A stretch of 54,522 nt of DNA from an uncultured Cellulomonas sp. (GTDB taxonomy: Bacteria; Actinomycetota; Actinomycetes; Actinomycetales; Cellulomonadaceae), in NCBI RefSeq assembly GCF_947494015.1, contig NZ_CANLTL010000020.1, positions 1 to 54,522 of the forward strand, written 5' to 3'. A program made the position numbers and the translations under genes. Below the pieces are notes generated by a model, which did not search any database, had not been told where the DNA came from, and saw only the letters and a program-made list of their open reading frames with translations. Positions within the stretch are counted from its first letter, which is position 1, and every line of letters starts with the position of its first letter. Shown here in pieces: positions 15,573 to 22,452 of this stretch.

Positions 15573-16019
15573 TCAGCCACCCCCGGGGGTGAGGAGCTGC
15601 GCGAGCACGCGGGCGCTGCCCGGTGGTGCGTGCAGGACCAGCATCGGGAACCGGAACGCGTCGACGTCCCCCACGTCCGTGGCCAGCTCAGCGACCTGGC
15701 CGTCGATGGACTCCAAAACGTCGACCCGAGCTGGCGGACGAGCTAGGTAGCTGTTCTCGCCGGTACCGCGGTACCCGACCCATACCTGACCCAGCTGGTC
15801 TCGCAGCACGACCTGGTGGCCGGGCGCCCAGCACACGGTCTGCAGGACGTCCTGGAGCTGGCGGCAGGTTCGGATCTCCACCAGGCCTCCGATGCCGGCG
15901 ACGTCGTCCAGGACCGCCACCAGCTCACCGAGCACCTGCGCCACCGCCGTGTCCGACGTCGACGCAGTCGCGCTCCTGCCCCGCTGCGCCAGAGCCAGCA
16001 CGTCAGCCAACGAGCTCAC
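15573..16019 (-). CDS. Hypothetical protein overlapping the redoxin gene
   Basis: The frame gives a 148-residue soluble protein from the GTG at 16019. The first 60 codons of the longer frame (to 16199) lie entirely inside the NrdH-like redoxin gene and are Arg/Pro/Ser-rich, so the internal start is preferred. The protein is acidic with a CRQLQDVLQTVCW stretch and a beta-rich VVLRDQLGQVWVGYRG. No family recognised. It overlaps the redoxin gene by 17 bases and is followed after three bases by the small membrane protein, so the three are one translational group. Two cysteines spaced 10 apart could be redoxin clients, which is speculation. Confidence 0.6.
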   Translation of the reverse strand: MSSLADVLALAQRGRSATASTSDTAVAQVLGELVAVLDDVAGIGGLVEIRTCRQLQDVLQTVCWAPGHQVVLRDQLGQVWVGYRGTGENSYLARPPARVDVLESIDGQVAELATDVGDVDAFRFPMLVLHAPPGSARVLAQLLTPGGG

Positions 16020-16275
16020 CCGCCAGAGCCTCGATCCGGTCTGGTCGGTATCCCGACCAGACCACCGAGCCGGCCTGGACGACCGGCGCCTGCAGGAAGC
16101 CCATCCCTGCGACCAGGTCCCGTGCGGCGGCGTCCGTGGAGACATCGACCTCCCGGAACTCCACGCCCAGCCGCCGCAGCGCCCGGGTGGTCGCATCACA
16201 CTGCACGCAGCCCGGCTTACTCCAGACCGTGACGCTCACCGCGTCCGAGGCCTGGTCGATCGTGGCTGTCGTCAT
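16003..16275 (-). CDS. NrdH-like glutaredoxin
   Basis: This 90-residue protein is a thioredoxin-fold redoxin of the NrdH/glutaredoxin type. The active site is CVQC (23-26) after VTVWSKPG; the cis-proline loop is QAPVV, and WSGYRPD near the C-terminus matches the NrdH signature WSGFRPD. NrdH proteins pass electrons to ribonucleotide reductase or reduce other thiol partners. The ATG at 16275 has GGAGAGGAG at the right distance. No ribonucleotide reductase gene is near. Instead it sits between the FtsK-type coupling ATPase and two unknown genes, so it may act on transfer proteins or supply reducing power after entry. The 66-base gap upstream holds a dyad shared with the transfer operon start. 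Confidence 0.85.
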   Translation of the reverse strand: MTTATIDQASDAVSVTVWSKPGCVQCDATTRALRRLGVEFREVDVSTDAAARDLVAGMGFLQAPVVQAGSVVWSGYRPDRIEALAGELVG

Positions 16276-16307
16276 CGCACGTCTCCTCTCCATCGGGTAT
16301 CTCACCT

Positions 16308-16320
16308 GCAGTAACTGCGC
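16308..16320. promoter_or_regulatory. Dyad GCAGTAACTGCGC upstream of the redoxin gene
   Basis: The 13-mer contains a near-perfect dyad (GCAGT-A-ACTGC). The identical 13-mer occurs at 27143-27155 upstream of the first gene of the transfer operon. It lies 33 bases before the redoxin ATG and could be an operator. Confidence 0.45.
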
Positions 16321-16341
16321 AGCGCCACGCCTTCGGGACAT

Positions 16342-18441
16342 CTAGTCCTCGTCGGGCTCGCCCAGTGGGCGCCGGACGCTCAGGACGTGGCTGTCGTCGA
16401 TCACGAGATCACCGGCCTCACCGTCGTCGCTGCGCCAGGCCAGGCACATGCTGTCCTCGCCGTCGTCGAGGTCGGCCGCCTCGAGGACGGCCCAGTGGTC
16501 GACCTGCTCGTCGACGAGGACAAGGTCCCCGACCTGCACCCGTCCGGCCGCGACGGACCGCGCCGGGCTGTACCCCTCGAACAGGTCATCAGCGCCGTCG
16601 CCCTGGACGTAGTCACTCGAGCCGACGTCGTCGACGTCGACGTCGGCCGGCTCGGCGGTCTCGACCGCCGGGTGAGCACCGGTGCGGCCGCGCAGCAACG
16701 CAGCCAGCGGCGGCCCGCCCGCCGGCCGGCTCGTGGTGCCGGTGGGCACCAGGCGTGAGTCCAGCACCTGCTGCCACTCCCCGAGCGTGCCTCCATCCAG
16801 ATCCTGGTCGTCACCGAGCTGAACCTCCAGCGCCGGGTGGATCGCAGCGGTCGGACGCAGCCGCTCGAGCAGCGCGAGGTCGGCGGCGTTCTCGTCGCGC
16901 GCGGCGCGGCGCGGATCGGGAGTCCACAGCACCTGCATCTCGGTGACCCGCTCGTCCTCGGTGATGCCGGTGCCGCGGCCGCGGATGCTGCGCGGGACCG
17001 AGACCCCCAGGTACGGCGACTCCCACATCATCTGCGCACCCTGCGGAGAGAGCCGCCCCAAAGACAGCCGTGAATCGAAGTTGTCACGCATCGACCCGGT
17101 CATGAACTCCGCATCTGGGCGCTGCGTTCCCAGCACCAGGTGGACGCGCCCAGAGCGCCCCTTCTCCGCGATCGCCGCGACCCAGTCGAATACCGGGCAC
17201 TTCGTGGGCATCCCCTTGACCTTGACCCCCGTGTACCAGGCGGTCACCAGGCGGTGGAAGTTGCGGAACTCGTCGAGCACCAGCACCACGGGCTCGAAGT
17301 CGGACTCGTCGGCGGTGCCGTCCTCGATCTCCGCGTACCGCTGCTCCATCAGCTCGTGCGCGGCGTAGATGACCGCGACCTGGTCGACGACGTCGGTGGC
17401 CACAATCTGCACGTTGGGCCACTGGCGCAGACCCATGAACTCGATCCGCTTGGGGTCGCAGACCCACACCCGCCAGTCCCGCCTGGCCGTCTCCATCACC
17501 ACACCGTTGATGGCCACGGTCTTGCCGGTACCCGTCTTCCCGCACACGATCAGATGCGGGCCAGATCCCGACATGTTCCAGAAGATCTCGTTGCCGTCCT
17601 CGTCGACCCCCAACGGGATGCGCATCAGGTTGGCCGGGGTGATCTTCGCCGGCACGCGCGGGACGGCCGTGGGCATGGTCGGCCGCAGCTCGAACCGGAC
17701 CGTGTCCTCGGTCAGCGACCACCGCGCGCGCCACCGACCGGGCAGCAGCGCAGTGATCGAGTTCTCGATGAAGCTGCGGGCGTGCTGGCGGGCGACCTTC
17801 GGGCCCAGGGCGTGCCGGATGGCGATCGCGACGACCTCTTCCTCGGCGGGGTCCAGCTCGAGGTTGACGCTCGCGCCCTCCCCGAAGATCCCGCGCACCA
17901 CCCGGTCAGCTCGCTCGACGACGGGGTGCGCGCTCGGCGGCGCCGGCGCGACCCTCAGCTCCAGGCGGCACCGCTGCTGATCGAAGCTCGCAACCTCGTA
18001 CCGGCCACCCAACCTCCGGGTGGCGATGTCGGCGATCCGGGTCGTCCAGTCGACGGTGTCCACCGCCCCCGAGCCGTACCGGATCTGCACCACGACCGGG
18101 TGCCCACCGTCGCCGCGCCGCGCCCACCGCCGAACTCGCACCGTGTCCGGCGCCGGCGCCCGCAGACCCAGGTGCGGCAGCACCGCGGCGAGGAACTGCG
18201 CCACGAGCTGCTGACGACGCACCTCACGCATCCCACTGGCCACCACGAGCGTCACCACCACCACGCCCACCACGCCGGCCACCATCGCCTCGGTCCGCCG
18301 GCCGGTCACCTCCGCGGCACCGACTGCTACCGCGGCCGCCGCCAGGCACCACAGAGCATGACCGGGCCACGCCCGCTCCACCGGGGGCACGGGCGCGAAC
18401 CCAGAGGGCGCACCAACCGGTGCTGCTGCCTTCGTGAACAT
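16342..18441 (-). CDS. FtsK/SpoIIIE-type coupling ATPase (TcpA-like)
   Basis: The 699-residue protein has two membrane segments (29-44, 52-69), a cytosolic middle domain, then an FtsK/HerA motor: Walker A GKTGTGKT (301-308), a WVCDPKRIEF stretch, Walker B VVLVLDE (385-391) and the GTQRPD element after it. Such ATPases are the coupling proteins of Gram-positive conjugation systems (TcpA, TraB), docking DNA to the transfer channel. The last 120 residues are acidic and end in a small beta domain (VQVGDLVLVDEQVDHW) of unknown use, not typical of TcpA. The ATG at 18441 has AGAGGAG. It is separated from the upstream transfer genes by 227 bases, so it may have its own promoter. Confidence 0.88.
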   Translation of the reverse strand: MFTKAAAPVGAPSGFAPVPPVERAWPGHALWCLAAAAVAVGAAEVTGRRTEAMVAGVVGVVVVTLVVASGMREVRRQQLVAQFLAAVLPHLGLRAPAPDTVRVRRWARRGDGGHPVVVQIRYGSGAVDTVDWTTRIADIATRRLGGRYEVASFDQQRCRLELRVAPAPPSAHPVVERADRVVRGIFGEGASVNLELDPAEEEVVAIAIRHALGPKVARQHARSFIENSITALLPGRWRARWSLTEDTVRFELRPTMPTAVPRVPAKITPANLMRIPLGVDEDGNEIFWNMSGSGPHLIVCGKTGTGKTVAINGVVMETARRDWRVWVCDPKRIEFMGLRQWPNVQIVATDVVDQVAVIYAAHELMEQRYAEIEDGTADESDFEPVVLVLDEFRNFHRLVTAWYTGVKVKGMPTKCPVFDWVAAIAEKGRSGRVHLVLGTQRPDAEFMTGSMRDNFDSRLSLGRLSPQGAQMMWESPYLGVSVPRSIRGRGTGITEDERVTEMQVLWTPDPRRAARDENAADLALLERLRPTAAIHPALEVQLGDDQDLDGGTLGEWQQVLDSRLVPTGTTSRPAGGPPLAALLRGRTGAHPAVETAEPADVDVDDVGSSDYVQGDGADDLFEGYSPARSVAAGRVQVGDLVLVDEQVDHWAVLEAADLDDGEDSMCLAWRSDDGEAGDLVIDDSHVLSVRRPLGEPDED

Positions 18442-18637
18442 CGACGTTCTCCTCTAGTCGCGTGTGATCTGAGCTGTACTGCTGGCCGCTCGGTAGGCCT
18501 CACCGGCCTCGTTGTGCGGTTATCCCTGCGTTGTTGCCGGTTGCCCGCCACTTGACACCAGGGTTACGCTCGCGCAGCCGACGAAGGAGTGCAGGAGCGA
18601 GCGAGACCCAGGCGCCAACCGACTCACCCTTTTATCA

Positions 18638-18672
18638 ATAGTTTTTCCGGTGTCGGATACGGGTGTTGTCAT
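18638..18672 (+). promoter_or_regulatory. Repeated promoter motif, copy G (no gene downstream on its strand)
   Basis: ATAGTTTTTCCGGTGTCGG with the 9-base ATAG-to-CCGG distance and TGTCAT (18667-18672) in -10 position. It points into the 3' end of the minus-strand hydrolase gene, with no plus-strand ORF behind it. It may produce an antisense transcript, act as a protein-binding site, or be a leftover of rearrangement. The rest of 18442-18637 has no recognised feature. Confidence 0.55.
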
Positions 18673-19832
18673 TGGTCGGTCACCACCGCTTGTCCCGGCT
18701 GGACGCCTCGAGCGGTGAAGAACGGCAGCGGGTCGATCGCCTCGCCGTTGACGCGGACCTCGAGGTGCAGGTGACACCCCGAGCTCGCGCCGGCACCGGC
18801 CGGGTCTGTCGACCGGTCCCCACCACGGGAAGCCACCTGCTGGCCTGCCTCGACCTGGTCCCCCACCGCCACCAGCAGGGTCCCGCTCTGCAGGTGCTTG
18901 TAGAGGGTCGCCACCCCCTCGCCATGGTCGACCTTGATGACGTTCCCGCCGGCTCCGCCCGTCCCTCCAGCGGAGACCACCACCCCGGCCGCAGCGCTGT
19001 AGACGGGGTCACCGCACCGGCCGTTAGCGATGTCGATGCCCAGGTGATAGGTCGAGGCCCCCGAGATCCCGGTGTTGCGCGGCCCGAATCGGGACGTCAC
19101 GCGACCGACCGAAGGGTTCGCCCACCCGGTCAAGCTCAACCCGGTCCCCACCCCGTCAACGGACGCCCCGCCGCCGCACGGCGCGGTGGCCGTGCTGATC
19201 TCCAGCAGGTCCGCGGCACCGACCTGGCCCGAGATGGCGGCGACCAGCTGGGCCGCCGGCTCCCACCACCGCGTGTAGTGCCACGGGTCGGCGTTGCGCT
19301 GCACCGCGTGCGCCGCCAGCGACGGCTGCATCGAGGCCCACCCGGGCACGGCCACGAGACCGTCGTAGAACTTGCCCGCCGCGTACGCGGGGTCCAGCCG
19401 CTGCTCGCGCGTGCCCCACCACATCTGCTGCTGGAACAGCCCCAGCGAGCTCGTCAGCGACCCGTCGGGGTTGCGCACCCCGTGGATGTCATCGCCGTAG
19501 GTGATGTTGCGCAGCGACGACTCGCCCATCGCCGTCATGACGGCGATCACCTGTCCTTGCAGGGGGACACCGCGCTGGGCGCCGACGGCCACGATCGTGG
19601 CGGCGTTGGTGACCTGCTCGCCCTTCCAGGTCCCGACCCTGCCGGGCAAGCCGTCGACGACGGGGACTGTGACCGACGTGCCGACACCGGTGCAGGCCCC
19701 GGTCATCACCGCACCACCGCCTGTCTCGAGCAGGATCGACAGGAGCACCGACCCGACGGCCAGCAGCGGACCACCGACCACCACCGCGATGGCCACGACC
19801 ACCGCGACCACGACTCCGACGCCCTTGCCCAC
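18669..19832 (-). CDS. Bifunctional peptidoglycan hydrolase (transglycosylase-like plus M23 peptidase)
   Basis: This 387-residue protein has an N-terminal membrane anchor (about 5-35), a lysozyme-like domain (about 70-210) with the ESS glutamate in VMTAMGESSL and SLGLFQQ, and a C-terminal M23 endopeptidase with HLGID and HLHLEV zinc ligands. Proteins of this type (TcpG, CwlT, VirB1-like) open the cell wall for the conjugation apparatus. The GTG at 19832 is two bases after the upstream stop, so it is coupled to the transfer operon. Orientation and the anchor imply that the catalytic domains lie outside the membrane. Confidence 0.9.
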   Translation of the reverse strand: MGKGVGVVVAVVVAIAVVVGGPLLAVGSVLLSILLETGGGAVMTGACTGVGTSVTVPVVDGLPGRVGTWKGEQVTNAATIVAVGAQRGVPLQGQVIAVMTAMGESSLRNITYGDDIHGVRNPDGSLTSSLGLFQQQMWWGTREQRLDPAYAAGKFYDGLVAVPGWASMQPSLAAHAVQRNADPWHYTRWWEPAAQLVAAISGQVGAADLLEISTATAPCGGGASVDGVGTGLSLTGWANPSVGRVTSRFGPRNTGISGASTYHLGIDIANGRCGDPVYSAAAGVVVSAGGTGGAGGNVIKVDHGEGVATLYKHLQSGTLLVAVGDQVEAGQQVASRGGDRSTDPAGAGASSGCHLHLEVRVNGEAIDPLPFFTARGVQPGQAVVTDQ

Positions 19833-19834
19833 CG

Positions 19835-20446
19835 TCAGGCCTGCGGTGTGAGTCGCTCGACGAGCCAGCCGCTGGACCCGTCCATCCGGGACAGCAGGAC
19901 CTCGTACGTGCCGGCGTCGGTCACGATCGGCACCACAGCGAGCAGGTCGCTGCCGGCACGTTGCGCAGGACCGGCCGACTGCACCAGCCGACAGGGCACG
20001 AGCCGGGGGTCGACGTTGACGTAGGCCCCTTGCGCGGGTGCGCTCAGGTGGCCATGCAGCTGCTCCCACCACTGCTCGGCGGGCAGGTCCGGGCGAGCGA
20101 ACGCCACCATCGCGGCCCTGGCCGCCTCCTGCGCGGCCGCGGCCGCGGCCGGGTCCCACTGAGCTGGTGCTGCCGGTGCCGGCGAGGGACCCAGCTCGAG
20201 GTCCTCACCGTGCGCGTCCAGCTGCGCCGACGCCGAAGGGCTGGGCGCCGGCTGCGCCGACCCGACCGGCCCCCAGGGCTGCGCTGCCGGCTGGGTCACG
20301 TCACCGGCTGAGGGCGACAGCACTTGGGCGACGGCGGCGGGCTGGACGGGGGCGTCCCCGTCCTCGGGTGAGCTGTGCGCCACTGCGGACCCGACCACCA
20401 CCACGACAACCCCGACGGCCAGCGCTGCACGTGCCCGGCGCCTCAT
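19835..20446 (-). CDS. Membrane-anchored conjugation-associated protein
   Basis: The 203-residue product has one N-terminal membrane segment (MRRRARAALAVGVVVVVVGS), a Pro/Ala/Ser-rich linker (about 20-85) and a C-terminal domain (90-203) with a single conserved-looking core: WWEQLHGHLSAPAQGAY, LVPCRLV and a SGWLVERL end. The family is not recognised; shape and place suit an extracytoplasmic accessory factor. Its ATG overlaps the VirB6-like stop (ATGA), and the hydrolase start follows two bases after its stop, so it is firmly within the transfer operon between VirB6-like and hydrolase genes. Confidence 0.7.
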   Translation of the reverse strand: MRRRARAALAVGVVVVVVGSAVAHSSPEDGDAPVQPAAVAQVLSPSAGDVTQPAAQPWGPVGSAQPAPSPSASAQLDAHGEDLELGPSPAPAAPAQWDPAAAAAAQEAARAAMVAFARPDLPAEQWWEQLHGHLSAPAQGAYVNVDPRLVPCRLVQSAGPAQRAGSDLLAVVPIVTDAGTYEVLLSRMDGSSGWLVERLTPQA

Positions 20447-22452
20447 CGCTTGCCGCCCGCTCGACGCTTGTCGGTCATGGTCGTCGGCGACAGGATCTGC
20501 ACCCCGGCGCCTGGCCCCGGGCGGACCGCGTAGGCAGTGCCGGTGTCCTGATCGACGAGGCGGTCCCCGACAGCCCGCATCTGGACCTGGCGCAGACGAT
20601 CGCGCACGGCCTGGTTCCGCACCGACCGAGCCGCGTCCTCCACCACCGACCGCCCGCCGCCCATACCGGCGGCCGTTGTCGCGTGCTGCACAGCGGCCCT
20701 CGCGGCGACCTTGGCTCCGGTGACCGCAGCGGCCTTCGCCGCGACCCCTGCTGCGGTGTTCACCAAGGACGCGCCGCCGGTAGCGGCGGCGGCCCCGGCC
20801 TGGACGGCCACGCTCGATGCGCGCCGTACTGCGACGACCTTGCTCGTGGCCTGGGTCAGCTGCGGTGCACGCGACCCGCCAGCGGCGGCCAGGGCGTACC
20901 GCACCGCGCCTGCGCGTCCCGCCGGGCCGCTGGTCAGCGTCCGTGACGAGGAGGACCCGGGTACCGGTCCTGGGCGTGGGCGTGGGCTGGGGTTCGGGGG
21001 TCCCGGTGACGGTGGGGGCGTAGGCGGCAGCGGGCCAGGCGGTGGGAGCGCAGGGTCTGCCTTGGGCTGCGGGGCGAGCGACGGCCGTGGCGCAGGCAGC
21101 GTGGGGGGCCGGCGGCTGGGCGGGTTCAGGCTCAGCGGGAGGTGCGGCATCGTCGTCGGGCGTGAGGCCGAGCCACCGGTGACCTTGGCCAGCTGCTCCG
21201 CGATCTGCCCCAGGGTGGTCTTCATCTTGTGCCGCACGACCCACACCCCGACCGCACCCACCACCAGCAGAGCGTTCACGAGCCAGATCCGCGCCATCCA
21301 GGGCACGCCTGCCGAGGACGAGAAGAAGCCGGCGATGAACCTCATCCAGACCACGACGAACAAGATCGCGACGGCCAGCATCAGTTCGGCGAACACCACC
21401 ATGGCCAGCGCCCGGTACAGGGCGCTGCGTGAGCGGCCGGGGATCACGCCCAGGACCAGCTGGGGGATGAGGCGGATCGCCGTCAACCCGGCACCCAGGA
21501 CGGTCAGCATGGTGAGCACGACCAGGGAGAGCGCGAAGATGCTCAGGGAGAACGCCGCGGGCAGGGTGGTCATCACCGCCATGGCCTTCAGTGCGTCCGG
21601 GGAGTCGGAGTAGGTCTTGGCGGCTGCTGAGCAGTCCCCGACCTGCTCGCGGGCGTTCTCCCCCGCCACGACGTCGTCGTAGGTGCTCTCACACGCGGTC
21701 CCGTCCAGGACCGTGCCGTAGTTCAGCAGCTGGTGTGGCGTGCGGATCATCGTGTCGACCATCGAGCCGGTCAGGCCGGCCCGGTAGGCGTCCAGGTCGG
21801 TGCTGTGGCTGGCGCCGTCCGTGGCGACCACCGAGGCGAGCTCGACCCCGGCGTCCCGGCCCGTCATCAGCATCCCGTTGGGTCCGGCCACGACGCCCAT
21901 CGGGTCGATCAGTGCGCCCGTGGCCAGGGACGCCACCACGCATCCGACGAGCAGCTCGACCACTCCGCCGGCGAAGCGGCCGCGGATGACCCAGATGGTC
22001 ACGACGGTGCCCAGCACGATGAGCATCAGCGGCATCAGCCCGAGCTGGCCCATCAGGCTCTGGGTCAGGTCGGCCAAGCCGCGCAGCGGCTCCAGCACCC
22101 AGTCCATCCACTCCAGACCCAGGACCCAGTCCAGCGTCCAGATCTGCGTGGCGGTCACCAGGCGATAGGCCGCCCACCCCCCGTCCATCGCAGCGGCCCA
22201 CATGCGCTTGCCCAGGTCGCCGGGGTTCAGGGCGTTGCCCTCGTACAGCGACATGTTCATGTCCCACACCGAGACACCACGCGTGTCCTGCAGCCCGAAC
22301 CCGAACGCTGCGCCGGCACCACCGTCCTCGTCAGGTGCTTGCCCCACCAGCGGTGCCGCGTGCGCCGACGACGCAGCCAGCAGACCCATCACGACCACGA
22401 CAAGCCCCATGGCCAGCGCCCGGGCCGCCATCCGCGGGCCGCGGCTAGACAT
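20443..22452 (-). CDS. VirB6/TrbL/TcpH-like polytopic membrane protein
   Basis: The 669-residue protein begins with a signal-like segment (LAMGLVVVVMGLLAASSAHAA), followed by a large extracytoplasmic region, about six membrane segments between 125 and 395 and a long basic, Pro- and Ala-rich C-terminus (410-669) expected in the cytosol. This is the layout of VirB6/TrbL channel proteins of conjugation systems (TcpH in pCW3-like elements). The ATG at 22452 overlaps the VirB4 stop; a GTG at 22458 is also possible. Assignment rests on topology and operon position as well as the ITxRLIPQLVLGVIPGR-like region; primary sequence in this family is poorly conserved. Confidence 0.8.
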   Translation of the reverse strand: MSSRGPRMAARALAMGLVVVVMGLLAASSAHAAPLVGQAPDEDGGAGAAFGFGLQDTRGVSVWDMNMSLYEGNALNPGDLGKRMWAAAMDGGWAAYRLVTATQIWTLDWVLGLEWMDWVLEPLRGLADLTQSLMGQLGLMPLMLIVLGTVVTIWVIRGRFAGGVVELLVGCVVASLATGALIDPMGVVAGPNGMLMTGRDAGVELASVVATDGASHSTDLDAYRAGLTGSMVDTMIRTPHQLLNYGTVLDGTACESTYDDVVAGENAREQVGDCSAAAKTYSDSPDALKAMAVMTTLPAAFSLSIFALSLVVLTMLTVLGAGLTAIRLIPQLVLGVIPGRSRSALYRALAMVVFAELMLAVAILFVVVWMRFIAGFFSSSAGVPWMARIWLVNALLVVGAVGVWVVRHKMKTTLGQIAEQLAKVTGGSASRPTTMPHLPLSLNPPSRRPPTLPAPRPSLAPQPKADPALPPPGPLPPTPPPSPGPPNPSPRPRPGPVPGSSSSRTLTSGPAGRAGAVRYALAAAGGSRAPQLTQATSKVVAVRRASSVAVQAGAAAATGGASLVNTAAGVAAKAAAVTGAKVAARAAVQHATTAAGMGGGRSVVEDAARSVRNQAVRDRLRQVQMRAVGDRLVDQDTGTAYAVRPGPGAGVQILSPTTMTDKRRAGGKR

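Noticed and set aside
17140-18555. 471-codon plus-strand frame over the coupling ATPase
   Set aside because: Antisense shadow of a gene with clear FtsK motifs; low-complexity His/Arg/Asp composition.
2862-18777. Recurring peptide TDTGKTI in several reverse frames
   Set aside because: This is simply the reverse translation of the repeated DNA motif (GACACCGG...ACTAT), not a protein motif.
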